A stretch of DNA of 64,000 bases, taken from the NCBI GenBank assembly GCA_963830205.1, contig CAWHLP010000028.1, forward strand, positions 7,629 to 71,628. The letters are read 5' to 3'. The DNA comes from CAVSRC01 sp963830205. GTDB taxonomy: Bacteria > Pseudomonadota > Alphaproteobacteria > Rhizobiales > Kaistiaceae. Below are positions 1-9,703 of this stretch, piece by piece; position 1 is the stretch's first letter, and every line of letters starts with the position of its first letter. The notes beneath the pieces are model-generated. The model saw nothing but the letters and a program-made list of their open reading frames with translations. It made no database searches and was not told the DNA's origin. The position numbers and the translations under genes are program-made.

Positions 1-806
1 TCCTCGATGCCCTTGACGATCGGGGCCGAGAGGTCAAAGCCGGCGCCGCAGATCTCGCCCGGCTTCTTGTTGGCCGCCTGCAGATAGGCAGGAATGGTGG
101 CCGTCAGAGCGCCGTGATCGGTGATGATCGCCTTGAGGTCGGGGTTGGACGCCGCGACGCTGGCGAACACCGGGATGCCCTGGGTCGAGTCGGCGTTGAT
201 GGCGTCGGAAATCTCCTGGTACACGACCTTCACGCCGGCCGCCTTCATGGCGTCCAGCACGCCCTGGGTGCGCTGGCCACGGCCGGCCTGACCGAGCAGA
301 CCCCATACGAAGGCGGTGTCGCCTTCCTTCAGGCCGCAGGCCTTCACGGCCCCGGTGCCCAGAGTCTTGCCGGCGGCGAGCAGGTCCGCAGCACCGGCAT
401 AGCCGAAGCCGTCGGCCTGATACTGGGCCAGCTTGTTGGGCAGGGGAACGTTCGAATCGGTGACGATGATGCCGGCCGCCCTGGCCTGGTCGATCAGCGG
501 TCCAAGGGCCTCTTCGCCCGGATGCCCCATGATCGAAATGCCCGTGGGCTTGCGAGCGATCGCCTCGCTGAACTGCTGGACCATCTTCTGCGGGTTCCAG
601 TCGGACCACACGTAGTCCACCTGGCAGCCCGTCAGGTCCGCCGCAGCCTTGGCACCGGCGTAAACAATCGAAGCAAACGGACCGCCCTCAGGTCCGCCAG
701 GGAAGAACACGAAGTTCTTGCCGGCGCAGCTGAGGTCGGCAGCAGCATACGCGCTCGGGCTCGCCATAAAGGCGCACACGCCCGCTACTACCAGCCACTT
801 CTTCAT
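1..806 (-). CDS. sugar ABC transporter periplasmic binding protein (C-terminus outside window)
   Basis: Periplasmic substrate-binding protein of a ribose/xylose-type importer (type 1 periplasmic binding fold). The start is the ATG at 804-806, preceded by a strong ribosome site read on the minus strand (GGAGGGAGAG, about 811-820). A Sec signal peptide is clear: MKKW, a hydrophobic stretch and a likely cut after SAYA (about residue 22). The mature part carries family features such as GGPFASIVYAGAK, IMGHPGEEALGP and a DHGALTAT-like segment near residue 240. The frame is open to the window edge, so the C-terminal part and any permease and ATPase genes lie to the left. Two palindromes lie just upstream. 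The sugar cannot be told from the sequence. Confidence 0.88.
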   Translation of the reverse strand, partial: MKKWLVVAGVCAFMASPSAYAAADLSCAGKNFVFFPGGPEGGPFASIVYAGAKAAADLTGCQVDYVWSDWNPQKMVQQFSEAIARKPTGISIMGHPGEEALGPLIDQARAAGIIVTDSNVPLPNKLAQYQADGFGYAGAADLLAAGKTLGTGAVKACGLKEGDTAFVWGLLGQAGRGQRTQGVLDAMKAAGVKVVYQEISDAINADSTQGIPVFASVAASNPDLKAIITDHGALTATIPAYLQAANKKPGEICGAGFDLSAPIVKGIE

Positions 807-856
807 TACTCTCTCCCTCCAATGTGCAGGAGCAATCCTGCTCCTCTCCCGGTAGC

Positions 857-891
857 ATCATTAGTATGATGATATTTGAGGTATATCAAAT
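857..891. promoter_or_regulatory. AT-rich promoter region with two palindromes upstream of the binding-protein gene
   Basis: Two inverted repeats lie 50-85 bases upstream of the start at 806: ATCAT-tagt-ATGAT (857-870) and ATTTGA-ggtata-TCAAAT (874-891). They form an AT-rich island in GC-rich DNA, as expected for promoter and operator of the leftward operon. The cognate regulator is not identified. Confidence 0.45.
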
Positions 892-903
892 CCTATCGTA
901 GGA

Positions 904-1310
904 TCAATCCACGTTGAGCGGCGGTTCCCCATCGACATAGCGGCGGACTTCCTCGGCGATCATCGCCGCCGAGCGATCGAAGGTCTGCAGCGACGCACCG
1001 GCGATGTGCGGCGTCAGGGTGACGTTGGGGAGGCGGAGCAGCGGCAGGTCCGGCGGCACCGGTTCGGCGGCGAAGGTCTCCAGCCCGGCGCCGCGGATCC
1101 TGTTGTTGGCAAGCGTTTCGTAGAGGGCGGCATAGTCGACCAGCGGCCCGCGCGCGGTGTTGATGAGATAGGCCGAGGGCTTCATCAAAGCGAGTTCGCG
1201 GCGGCCGATGAAGTCGGTCGTCTCCGCCGTCACGCAGGCGGCAGGCTGACGATATCCGCTTCGGCGAGCAGCGCGTCGAGCGCTACCGACGCCCAAGCCC
1301 CGATTACATT
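904..1310 (-). pseudogene. remnant of a D-2-hydroxyacid dehydrogenase (C-terminal part)
   Basis: Only the C-terminal part of an NAD-dependent D-isomer-specific 2-hydroxyacid dehydrogenase remains. Clear family blocks are TDFIGRREL, SAYLINTARGPLVD, GAGLETFAAEP and LTPHIAGAS (NAD-side loops, the catalytic Glu region and the catalytic His). The segment LDALLAEADIVSL before them is in another frame, so at least one indel separates the parts. No N-terminal catalytic half is present. It lies back to back with the isomerase gene at 1394, which probably marks an old rearrangement joint near 1300. A full-length relative of the same family lies at 5611-6555. Confidence 0.75.
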
Positions 1311-1393
1311 GGGCACTGCGCCAGAGATGTGCCGTCCCCTTGCCAATCCCACCAATGTGGAGCAAAATTACCAAAATTCGACCGCGAGGTTCG

Positions 1394-2080
1394 ATGTTGA
1401 GAGACCTCTTTGAGCCAGTCGGGTGCGCGCTTGACCTCAACGCCGGCACCATGACCAACCAGACCGGCCGCTACACCAAGGTTTTTCGCGATCTTGAGGG
1501 GCTCTATGCGGACGGCGATGCCTTCGCCGACATGCGGCCGCAATGGGCTGATCGGCCGGTCTATGACGTCGCCGAATTTCGGCCGCGCGAGACATGCGGC
1601 GATCTCATCTTCGGCCTGACGCGCATGGTGCCGGGCAAGGTCGGCGACGAGTTCTTCATGACCCGCGGCCATATCCACCAGAACGCGGGCAGGCCGGAGA
1701 TCTACTACGGCCAGAGGGGCCGCGGCGTGATGCTGCTGGAATCACCGGAAGGCGCCGTCCGCACCGTGCCGATCGGCCCGATGACCGTCTGCTACGTGCC
1801 GCCCTTCTGGATTCACCGGTCGGTCAATGTCGGCGGCGACGACCTGTTGATGCTCTTCTGCTACCCAGCCGATGCCGGTCACGACTACGGGATCATCGAG
1901 CGCTCCGGCGGCATGCGCGTGCGCATCGTCGACGACGGCAGGGGCGGGTGGCGCGAGAGCGCCAATCCGGCATGGACCCCGCGCGGCGAGGCGGCGCGCG
2001 CGGCCCTCTATCGCCGCGGCGTGCCGCCGGCGGAAAGCCGGCCGGGGCTGGCGCCGCAAGGCGTGATGAGCGGCGGATGA
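1394..2080 (+). CDS. cupin-type glucose-6-phosphate isomerase
   Basis: A 228-residue protein of the metal-dependent cupin family of phosphoglucose isomerases (the archaeal type, unrelated to the usual Pgi), which interconverts glucose 6-phosphate and fructose 6-phosphate or a similar sugar phosphate. The metal site is visible as H93-x-H95 (GHIHQ), E102 and H141 (WIHRS). The start at 1394 (MLRDLF) has GAGGT just upstream and gives the usual family length. In-frame ATGs at 1340 and 1355 would only add a non-conserved tail. It precedes an RpiR regulator, a DeoC aldolase and an FGGY kinase on the same strand, so it probably acts on a less common sugar phosphate. Confidence 0.85.
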   Translation: MLRDLFEPVGCALDLNAGTMTNQTGRYTKVFRDLEGLYADGDAFADMRPQWADRPVYDVAEFRPRETCGDLIFGLTRMVPGKVGDEFFMTRGHIHQNAGRPEIYYGQRGRGVMLLESPEGAVRTVPIGPMTVCYVPPFWIHRSVNVGGDDLLMLFCYPADAGHDYGIIERSGGMRVRIVDDGRGGWRESANPAWTPRGEAARAALYRRGVPPAESRPGLAPQGVMSGG

Positions 2081-2235
2081 CGCGGCGGAACGGTCGGCGG
2101 ATGGCCCTCCGCGCCCAGCGCCGGCGAAAGGGAAGCTTGCGAAATTTGTCGCGCCACCCGCATCATGGGAACGAAGTCACCCCCATCGGCAGGTTTCGAG
2201 ACGAGACGACGAAACCGGCAGTGATCGAGCCCTAG

Positions 2236-3126
2236 ATGCCTCCCAAACCACGCATTTCCGACCCCATCAACGCCAGCGACAACATCCTCGAGGTGGCCCG
2301 CAAGAAGCACCACGAATTGAGGAAATCCGACCGCAAGGTGTGCGATGTGGTGCTTGCCGATCCCAAGCGCATGATCAACGCCACCGTCGCGGAAACGGCC
2401 GAATGGGCGGGCGTCAGCCAGCCGACCGTCATCCGCTTCTGCACCGCGATAGGCTGCCAGGGTTATCAGGATTTCAAGCTTCGCCTGGCCCAGAGCCTGG
2501 CGCTCGGAACCCCGGCGACCCATTCGGTGATCCTCGAAACCGACTCCGCCGCCGAGGTGGCGGAGAAGATCTTCGACTACACCATCACCAGCCTCGACTG
2601 GGTCCGCCGCCACCTGGACGTTGCGGCGATCAGCCGGGCGATCGATGTGCTGGAGAAGGCCAACCGCATCGAGTTCTTCGGCTTCGGCGCATCCGGCATC
2701 GTCGCCCGCGATGCCCAGCAGAAGTTCCCCATGTTCGGCGTTCCCTGCGGGGCGGAGAACGATTCCCATCAGCAGATCATGGTGGTCTCGCAGCTCGGCC
2801 CCGGCGATGTCGTCGTGGTGATTTCGAACACGGCTGCGACACGCTCGATCATCGAGGCGGCGGCCTCGGCGCGCGGACGCGGATGCAAGGTCATCGGCAT
2901 CGTCGGCATGAACGGACCGCTGGTCGATCAGTGCGACATCGTCATCCTGGTCGAGACCCTGGAAAACACCAACATCTACACGCCGACCATCTCGCGCATC
3001 GCCGCGCTTGCCGTCATCGACACCCTGTCGACCGCGGTTGCGCTGCGCCGCGGCCCTGATCACATCGAGCGCTTCACCGAGATGAAGCGGCAACTGCGTC
3101 ATCTGAGGACGACTGAACGCATCTGA
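2236..3126 (+). CDS. MurR/RpiR family transcriptional regulator
   Basis: A 296-residue DNA-binding regulator. The N-terminal RpiR helix-turn-helix covers roughly residues 20-95 (AEWAGVSQPTVIRFC is the recognition region). A SIS sugar-phosphate-binding domain covers about residues 125-270, with FFGFGASG and the VVVISNTAATRS loop that contacts the phosphorylated ligand. RpiR proteins commonly control neighbouring sugar genes and respond to sugar phosphates. This gene sits between the cupin isomerase and the DeoC/kinase pair, which are its likely targets. The ribosome site is weak, and translation may be low. Confidence 0.9.
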   Translation: MPPKPRISDPINASDNILEVARKKHHELRKSDRKVCDVVLADPKRMINATVAETAEWAGVSQPTVIRFCTAIGCQGYQDFKLRLAQSLALGTPATHSVILETDSAAEVAEKIFDYTITSLDWVRRHLDVAAISRAIDVLEKANRIEFFGFGASGIVARDAQQKFPMFGVPCGAENDSHQQIMVVSQLGPGDVVVVISNTAATRSIIEAAASARGRGCKVIGIVGMNGPLVDQCDIVILVETLENTNIYTPTISRIAALAVIDTLSTAVALRRGPDHIERFTEMKRQLRHLRTTERI

Positions 3127-3294
3127 CCGCGCCTGCGCGCGGTCGTCGAATCCCATTGGCCGCAGGGCACGCGCGGGGTGCGCCGGCGATGCGACACGGT
3201 CGCCCGAGGCGACGCCGGAGCATCCGCGGCGATTGACGGGTCCTGTAGTTTTGCGACATTTTTGGGCAGTTCGTCATCCCCCGGGGGGTCTTCC

Positions 3295-4038
3295 ATGCGC
3301 CCGACCGCCTCGCCGCCGCTCCCGACCGCCCTCACGCCACGCGATCTCGCCGGGCTGATCGACATCAGCGCCGTGCAATCGTCCTCCACCGAGGCCGAGG
3401 TTCGCGCGCTTGCCCGGATCGCGGTGGCGGAAGGCTTCGCCGCGGCGCATGTCCTGCCGAATTTCGTGCCGCTCCTGCGCACGCTGGTTCCGCCGGGCTG
3501 TGGCACCAGGGTCGGCGGGCCGGTCGGCTTCCCCTCCGGTGGACATACGACCCGCATCAAGGTGGCGGAGGCGGCGGCGCTCGCCGCCGACGGCGCCGAG
3601 GAACTCGACATGATGATCAATGTCGGGCGCCTGAAATCGGGCGACCGCGGCTACGTCGCCGAGGATATCCGGGCGGTCGTCGAAGCCATCGCCCCCTTGC
3701 CGCTCAAGGTCATTCTCGAGGTGGCCCTCCTCACAGACGACGAAATCCGTGATGCCTCGGCGATCATCGCCGACAGCGGCGCCGCCTTCGTCAAGACTGG
3801 GACCGGCTGGACGCCGGGGGCGACGACGATCGCAAGCCTCAGCATCATCATCGACACCGTCGCCGGCAGGGTCGCGGTCAAGGCATCGGGTGGCATCCGC
3901 GACCTCGCCACGGTCGCCGCCATGCGCCGCCTCGGCGTGACCCGTTTCGGCATCAACGCCAGGGTCGCCGTCGACCTCGTCCGCCAATGCGCCATGCTGC
4001 GCGACGGGCGCCTGGTCATCGACGCCTCGGCCGGCTGA
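3295..4038 (+). CDS. deoC: DeoC family aldolase (deoxyribose-phosphate aldolase-like)
   Basis: A class I aldolase of 247 residues that would cleave 2-deoxyribose 5-phosphate, or a related substrate, to acetaldehyde and a triose phosphate. The Schiff-base lysine K167 (FVKTGTGW), the second lysine K196 (VAVKASGG) and the acid D105 (ELDMMINVG) match the catalytic set of DeoC. The start at 3295 follows a G-rich ribosome site (about 3283-3289); the frame is open further upstream but without conservation. It is followed 14 bases later by an FGGY kinase. Substrate range within the DeoC/LacD-like superfamily is not fixed by sequence. Confidence 0.87.
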   Translation: MRPTASPPLPTALTPRDLAGLIDISAVQSSSTEAEVRALARIAVAEGFAAAHVLPNFVPLLRTLVPPGCGTRVGGPVGFPSGGHTTRIKVAEAAALAADGAEELDMMINVGRLKSGDRGYVAEDIRAVVEAIAPLPLKVILEVALLTDDEIRDASAIIADSGAAFVKTGTGWTPGATTIASLSIIIDTVAGRVAVKASGGIRDLATVAAMRRLGVTRFGINARVAVDLVRQCAMLRDGRLVIDASAG

Positions 4039-4052
4039 GTTAGCGGCTGGCG

Positions 4053-5600
4053 ATGTCGGTGTCCGTCATAGCGGTCGATCTCGGCACGGGCGGCGCGAAG
4101 GCCGGCGTGTTCCGCGATGACGGCGCCTGCATCGCCGAGCATGTCATCGCCTACGAGACGGTCTATCCCTCGGCTCTCCGCCACGAGCAGCGTCCGCAGG
4201 ACTGGTGGGGTGCGACGCAGGCAAGCATCGCAGCCCTTATCGCCGCGCCGGGCGTCGATGCCGGTTCGATCACGGCGATCTCCCTGTCCGGCCAAAGCCT
4301 CGGCTGCATCCCGCTCGACGATCGGAGCGAGCCACTCATGGAGCAGGTGCCGATCTGGTCCGACGGCAGGGCGGAAGCGGAGGCAGAGGCGTTCTTCGCT
4401 TCGGTCGACAGTAGGGAATGGTACCGGACCACGGGCAACGGCTTTCCGGCGCCGCTCTACACCCTCTTCAAGATCCTCTGGCTGCGCGCTCACGAGCCGC
4501 AAGTTTTCGCGCACACGCGGACCATCATCGGCAGCAAGGACTACATCAACCTGCAGCTGACCGGCCGCATCCTCACCGACCGGTCCTATGCCTCCGGCCT
4601 CGGTGCCTACGACTTGAGGGCGCGGCGCTATTCGTCCGAACTGCTCGATGCCGCCGGGCTCGACGCCGGGTTGCTGCCGCCGATTGCGGCCTCGACCGAC
4701 ATCGTCGGCGAGGTTAGCCCCGATATCGCCCGTGGGCTTGGCCTGCCGCAGGGGGTCAAGGTGGTGGCCGGCGGCGTCGACAATGCCTGCATGGCGCTCG
4801 GCGCGTCGACCTTCGCGGAGGGCGATACGTTCATCGCAATGGGATCGTCGAGCTGGCTCAACGTTGCATCGGCCGAGCCGGTGCTCGACAACCTGGTGAG
4901 GCCCTACGTCTTCGACCATGTGGTGCCCGGCATGTACCTGTCGGCGACCTCGATCTTCTCCTCCGGCACCAGCCTCTCCTGGGTCCGCGACCGGCTGATG
5001 CGCGACATCGTGCGCGAGGCCGAAGCCGCCGGCCGCGACTCCTACGAGGCCGTCATGGACCTCGCGCTGACGGCGCCACGCGGGGCGCGCGGGCTGCTGT
5101 TCGTGCCGACGCTCGGCGGCGGCACCTCCTTCGAGGGCGGCCCGGCGGTCCGCGGCGGCTTCGTCGGCCTCGGGCTCCAGCATGGCCGGGCGGAGATCAT
5201 GCGCGCGACGTTCGAAGGCATCGCCCTGGCGCTGCGCGTCGCGCTCGACGAGTTGCGGCGCATGCGGCCGCTCCGCGACGAGATCGTCATGGTCGGCGGT
5301 GGCGCCCGCAGCGCCGCCTGGCGGCAGATGGTCGCCGACATCCTTGACCGCACGGTCTTGAAGATGCCGATCGACCGGCAGGCCGCCGCTCTCGGTGCGG
5401 CCGCCCTCGCCTTCGTCGGCACGGGGGTCTGGCCCGATTTCTCGCCGTTGCGCGCGCTCAGCGCGGCGACCGAAAGGACCGTGCCCGACCCGACGGCGGC
5501 AGCGGTCTATGACGCGGCGCTCGCAGCCTACCGCCTTGCGGCGCGGCAGCAGCATGAGCTGTCGGCCGCGATCTCGGCTCTCCGCGACCTGTCTACGTGA
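4053..5600 (+). CDS. FGGY family carbohydrate kinase
   Basis: An ATP-dependent sugar kinase of 515 residues. The first FGGY domain begins with the phosphate motif DLGTGG (D9). The catalytic base is D243 (GGVDNACMALG), and the second domain carries the adenosine motif MVGGGARSAAWRQM near residues 414-427. Full length for the family. It directly follows the DeoC-type aldolase, so it probably phosphorylates the sugar or ketose that the aldolase or isomerase then handles. It is closest in layout to xylulokinases but lacks the QMHG motif present in the kinase at 8181, so the two kinases probably differ in substrate. Confidence 0.87.
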   Translation: MSVSVIAVDLGTGGAKAGVFRDDGACIAEHVIAYETVYPSALRHEQRPQDWWGATQASIAALIAAPGVDAGSITAISLSGQSLGCIPLDDRSEPLMEQVPIWSDGRAEAEAEAFFASVDSREWYRTTGNGFPAPLYTLFKILWLRAHEPQVFAHTRTIIGSKDYINLQLTGRILTDRSYASGLGAYDLRARRYSSELLDAAGLDAGLLPPIAASTDIVGEVSPDIARGLGLPQGVKVVAGGVDNACMALGASTFAEGDTFIAMGSSSWLNVASAEPVLDNLVRPYVFDHVVPGMYLSATSIFSSGTSLSWVRDRLMRDIVREAEAAGRDSYEAVMDLALTAPRGARGLLFVPTLGGGTSFEGGPAVRGGFVGLGLQHGRAEIMRATFEGIALALRVALDELRRMRPLRDEIVMVGGGARSAAWRQMVADILDRTVLKMPIDRQAAALGAAALAFVGTGVWPDFSPLRALSAATERTVPDPTAAAVYDAALAAYRLAARQQHELSAAISALRDLST

Positions 5601-5610
5601 TCAGGCGGCC

Positions 5611-6555
5611 TCACGCCGGATGGGCGTCGACGACCAGGACGTCGAGCAGGTTCTCCACCGCGCGCGCCGCCGCGCGCTCGACCGATGCGGCGGTGAAGCC
5701 GCCGATGTGACTGGTCATGATCACGCGGGGATGGGCGAGAAGGGGGGAGGGCGCCGGCGGCTCGCACTCGAACACATCGGTCGCATAGGTCGCGACCCGG
5801 CCGCTTGCGAGCCCCGCCAGCATCGCGTCGGTGTCGGTGAGACCGGCACGCGCGGTGTTGACCACGACGGCGCCCCTGGCCAGCCGTGCGATCTCCCCGG
5901 CGCCGATCAATGGCTTGCCGCCGGCCGGCATCGGCGCGTGCAGGCTGAGGACGCGCGCGCCGTCGAGGACCGCCTCGAACCCGCCGCGGCGGAAGTTCGG
6001 GTGCGAGATGACATCCGCCGGCAGGAACGGATCGTAGCCGCGCACCTGCGCCCCGAGGCCGAGGCAGAAGTCGACGAAGAGCGACCCGACCGCGCCAAGG
6101 CCGATGACAGCCACCTCGGTTCCGTGGATCTCGGAGCCGATGCTGCGCGGCCATTGGCCATCGCGGATTGCCAGGTGGGTCGGCACCAGGTCGCGCAGCG
6201 CGGCCAACGTCAGCGCCAGCGCCAGTTCCGCCACGCCGCGCGCGTTTTCGCCCATGGCGCGGCGGAGCCTGATGCCGCGCGCTTCGATCGCGGCGAGGGG
6301 GAAATTGTCGATTCCCGTGCCGTTGCGCGCGATCACGCGGAGCTCGCGGGCAGCATCGATGACGGCGGGCGTGACCGGCTCGATGCCCGCCAGCCAGCCG
6401 ACGCAGCCTGGCACCGCGGCGATCAGCTGGGCTTCGCTCGGCATCGCGCCTGGCGTCGGCCGGACAAGCACGAAACCTGCCTGCTTCAGTGGCTGAAGCG
6501 CCGGATGCTCGCCCGCCGACAGCGAGCGCGGCGTGACCAGGATGCGGCCGCTCAT
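5611..6555 (-). CDS. NAD(P)-dependent D-2-hydroxyacid dehydrogenase
   Basis: A 314-residue D-isomer-specific 2-hydroxyacid dehydrogenase (phosphoglycerate or glyoxylate/hydroxypyruvate reductase type). Visible features are the nucleotide fold GLGAVGS, the catalytic Arg in ARNGTGIDN, the Glu in DVFECEPP and the His in TSHIGG. It starts at the ATG at 6553-6555 and shares a 4-base overlap with the shikimate-dehydrogenase-like gene upstream, so the pair is translationally coupled. It converges with the FGGY kinase at 5600. It probably reduces or oxidises an intermediate of the local sugar or sugar-acid pathway. Confidence 0.86.
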   Translation of the reverse strand: MSGRILVTPRSLSAGEHPALQPLKQAGFVLVRPTPGAMPSEAQLIAAVPGCVGWLAGIEPVTPAVIDAARELRVIARNGTGIDNFPLAAIEARGIRLRRAMGENARGVAELALALTLAALRDLVPTHLAIRDGQWPRSIGSEIHGTEVAVIGLGAVGSLFVDFCLGLGAQVRGYDPFLPADVISHPNFRRGGFEAVLDGARVLSLHAPMPAGGKPLIGAGEIARLARGAVVVNTARAGLTDTDAMLAGLASGRVATYATDVFECEPPAPSPLLAHPRVIMTSHIGGFTAASVERAAARAVENLLDVLVVDAHPA

Positions 6556-7511
6556 GGCGTCCGCCCGGCCGCCTCGGCCGCGATGCGGCTGATGGCATCG
6601 AAGCGCGGCCCTGAGCTGGGCATCTCGATGTCGAAGACCTCGGCAATCACCTGCGCCCAGCCGTGGATGAAGTAGGTCCAGCCGTCCTCGATCGTGAGGC
6701 GCCGGCGCGCCGCCTGGGCGCGCGCTTGGTCGAGGAAGATGAGGTCGCCGCGATAGTTGAGCTCCCAGACGATGGCATCGTCGGGAAATTCGCCGGCGAC
6801 GGTGAGCGGTGAGCCGGGGGCATCCTTGCCGAGGCCGGTGGCGTTGATCACCAGCGAGCCCGGCTTGAGCGCCGCCATTACCGCGTCGTTGTCCTCCGCG
6901 CACGGCGCCAGCACGTAGTCGCAGGGTATGTCTGCGGCGATCGCCTGGTGGATGCGGCGGATATGTTCGAGTCGCGGCTTCGACCGGTTGGAGACGACGA
7001 TGCGGCTCGGTCGGCCGGCGACGGATGACTTCTGCAGGAGGTGCCAGGTCAGCGCGACCGTGGAGCCGCCCGCTCCCATGGAGAAGACCTCGGCGCCGGT
7101 GCGGGTGAAGTGCTCCGCCGGCAGGAAGGCATCGAGCGACAGGCCGGAGGTGAGCGGGTCCTTGGCCTGGCAGATGAGCTTGCCGTCGCGCTTCGACAGG
7201 CAGCTCGTCTCGGCCATCAGTTCCGCATGCGGGTCGATGACGTCGAACATGTCGCGGCAGGCTGAAAAGAGGTCGAGCTTGTGGGTCGTGACCAGCGCCC
7301 CTAGCGACAGCGAATCCTCCTTGAGGAATCGAACCGCAGCGCGGTAGTTGGCGACCGTGTCGTGCGGCACTAGGTCAATTCCACGGATGGCGACATCGCC
7401 GAGGCCGAGCAGCTCCGCCCAGCGGGGAAACACCTTCATGATCGACGACTGGCCGGTGGTGACACCGATGAAATAGAACGTCGGCCTGGTCGCCGGGGCG
7501 TATGTCGTCAT
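6552..7511 (-). CDS. shikimate/quinate dehydrogenase-like protein
   Basis: A 319-residue AroE-type oxidoreductase. The substrate domain has the catalytic lysine in VTTHKLDLF and an aspartate in AKDPLTSG, at the positions used by shikimate dehydrogenase. The NAD(P) domain has GAGGSTVAL, and INATGLGKDAPGSPL is a family signature. It is longer than housekeeping AroE, and its partner is a 2-hydroxyacid dehydrogenase, so a catabolic role on a polyol or hydroxylated carboxylic acid is more likely than aromatic synthesis. Start chosen at the ATG at 7509-7511. Confidence 0.8.
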   Translation of the reverse strand: MTTYAPATRPTFYFIGVTTGQSSIMKVFPRWAELLGLGDVAIRGIDLVPHDTVANYRAAVRFLKEDSLSLGALVTTHKLDLFSACRDMFDVIDPHAELMAETSCLSKRDGKLICQAKDPLTSGLSLDAFLPAEHFTRTGAEVFSMGAGGSTVALTWHLLQKSSVAGRPSRIVVSNRSKPRLEHIRRIHQAIAADIPCDYVLAPCAEDNDAVMAALKPGSLVINATGLGKDAPGSPLTVAGEFPDDAIVWELNYRGDLIFLDQARAQAARRRLTIEDGWTYFIHGWAQVIAEVFDIEMPSSGPRFDAISRIAAEAAGRTP

Positions 7512-8180
7512 CTGCCCCCGATCTCGCACACCCGCAAAACCACAACACCGTGACCGGCAGGCTTGGCGAAGATATCCATGTCGTCTCCCCGTCCGACGTC
7601 CAGCGTCCGTTCCAGTCGGTGCCGCATGGACGGCAGGCAACACCGCCGACGCCTCCTGGGCTGACCCGAAGGCGCGGACTTGGTAGTTACATTACATTAT
7701 CTGGAGGAAACTTACAATTGGCAGATGCCAACGCCCTCCCTTGAGAGCACCGCTTTGGGCGGGTCGCGGCGGCCCGAGTTGGCGACTGGCGGACATGCAC
7801 CGACCTAGCGCGACTAGCGTGATTCGCGGCATTTTGGCCGTTGGCGAGGCTTGACCAGCACCGGCCCTGTGTCGGCCCGGCAACCATCGCTCCGCCTGCC
7901 GGGAGTTGGCGCGCCGGACCGGGCGCTGATGCCACACTATCGATATATCTGTAGGGTTACTACGAATTGGATTGATTCCGTGGACTTGCCGCGCCAAGCT
8001 GTTTGCAAAAATGGAGGCCTTGGAATGGCTCACACGCTGGCTCCATTAGTGGGCGCGTTCGTGTCCGCTCGGGCCATTTCCGCGCTGTGCTCCGCGGCCT
8101 ATTCTGACGGTTTCCTCCCTGTCTGGGTCGATGTGAGCGCAGCGCGTCTCCTTGCATCGGAAGCCGATGGACTGAGGTGA
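7512..8180. other. 669-base divergent intergenic region
   Basis: No protein or RNA gene is recognised here. It separates the leftward dehydrogenase pair from the rightward kinase and should hold both promoters. AT-rich patches lie at 7684-7702 (GTTACATTACATTA) and about 7930-7980. Short open frames inside show no conserved features. Confidence 0.5.
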
Positions 8181-9666
8181 ATGCGGGATCTCTATCTGGC
8201 GATTGACGTCGGCACGGGCGGCCTGCGTGCAGCGCTGGTCGGACGGGACGGTCGCACCCGCGCCTTCAGCTACCGCGAGCACGAGCAGATCGTGCCGCAC
8301 TTCGGCTGGTCCGAGCAGCGGCCGGCCGACTGGTGGGCCGGCACCCGCACCGCCATCCGTGAAGTGCTTGGCAAGCTGGACGATGCCGAGGCGCGCCTAG
8401 TGGCGATCTGCACCTGCGGCCAGATGCACGGGTCGGTGCTGATCGACGACGACGGCGAACTGACGCGCGAAGCGGCGCTGCTGTGGAACGACAAGCGCAC
8501 GGCGCCGCAGGCCGAAGCCTGCGCCACGCGCATCTCGGCGGAACGCGCGCTCGACCTCACGGCGAACCTGCCGTCCCCTGCCTGGCCCGCCTTCAAGATC
8601 GCATGGATCGCCGAGAACGACCCTGAGGCGCTCGAGCGCAGCACGACGCTGCTGATGCCCAAGGACTGGATCAATTTCAAGCTCACCGGTGTGCGTGCCC
8701 AGGACCGCACCGAGGCCTCGCTGAGCTTCCTCATGGACTGGCGCAGTCGCGCGTGGTCGGACGAGCTGTGCGGGCTGACCGGCGTGCCCCGCCGCCTGCT
8801 GCCCGACCTGCGCAATGCCGGTGACGTCCTTGCCGGCGTCGCGCCCGACGTCGCGGCCGATCTTGGCCTGCCCGCCGGCCTGCCGGTTCTGGTCGGCGCC
8901 GGCGACTATCCCATGGCGCTTCTGGGATCGGGGGTGACACGACCCGGCATGGGTTCGGACGTCACCGGGACGTCGGCCATCATCACGCTCATGCACGATC
9001 AGCCGGTGCTCGATCCCGACGTCTCCAACGTCATCACTGCCAACGGCGTGTGGGCGGCGATGACCTTGATCGATTGCGGCGGCGACGCCGTGCGCTGGGC
9101 CCGCCGCGCCTTCCATGAGAACCAGCGCTCCTACGGCGAGGTTGCCGAGGACGCCGCGCGCGCCGAGGCAGGCGCCAACGGGCTCTTCTTCCTGCCCTAT
9201 CTGTCAGGCGAGCGCGTCGGCTCTTCGCAACGCTCGCGCCCAGTTCTTCGGCCTCAAGGCCGAGCACGGCCTCCCCGACCTCCACCGCGCCGTGCTGGAA
9301 GGCGTGGCCTTTGCCGTCCGCCTCAAGCTCGACGCGCTCAAGGGCGGCAGCCGGCCCGAGCGGATCGTTGCCGCCAGCGGAGGCGCGCGATCCGATCTCT
9401 GGCTGCAGATCAAGGCGTCGATGTTCGATGTGCCTTACGTCGTGCTTGAAGAGCCCGAATGCGGCATTGTCGGTGCGGCGATGCTGATGGCGGTTGCCGC
9501 GGGCGACGCGCCAGACATCGAGACGGCGGCGGCGGAGATGGTCCATCCGAGCCGGGAAATCCTGCCCGATCCGGCCTGGACCGCGGTCTACGACCGCATG
9601 ATGCCGATCTATGCCCGCCTCTATGAGCAGTCCCGGGCTCTCTACGACGACCTCGACGCGCTGTGA
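8181..9666 (+). CDS. xylB: xylulokinase-like FGGY kinase (frame break near 9224)
   Basis: An FGGY kinase of about 494 residues once the frame is repaired. Features are the phosphate loop DVGTGG (D9), the xylulokinase-type QMHG (81-84), the base D242 (GAGDYPMALLG) and the adenosine motif ASGGARSDLW in the second domain. GAGGTGA lies directly upstream of the ATG. As given, the frame breaks near 9222-9225. Removing one T restores GERVGSRNARAQFF, a conserved FGGY stretch, so one base too many is the simplest explanation. It is expected to phosphorylate D-xylulose or a similar ketose in the cytoplasm. The GntR gene downstream converges on it. Confidence 0.85.
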
Positions 9667-9703
9667 CCGGCTGGAAGGGACCGCGGTGCCGCCGGTAGCA
9701 GCG

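Noticed and set aside
3651..5555. 634-codon open frame on the minus strand
   Set aside because: Antisense to the aldolase and FGGY kinase genes, which have complete catalytic motifs; composition is that of a shadow frame.
5395..6675. 426-codon plus-strand open frame
   Set aside because: Antisense to the hydroxyacid dehydrogenase; no domain features.
7851..8180. Open frame before the xylulokinase-like gene
   Set aside because: No ribosome site, no motif, lies in the divergent promoter region.
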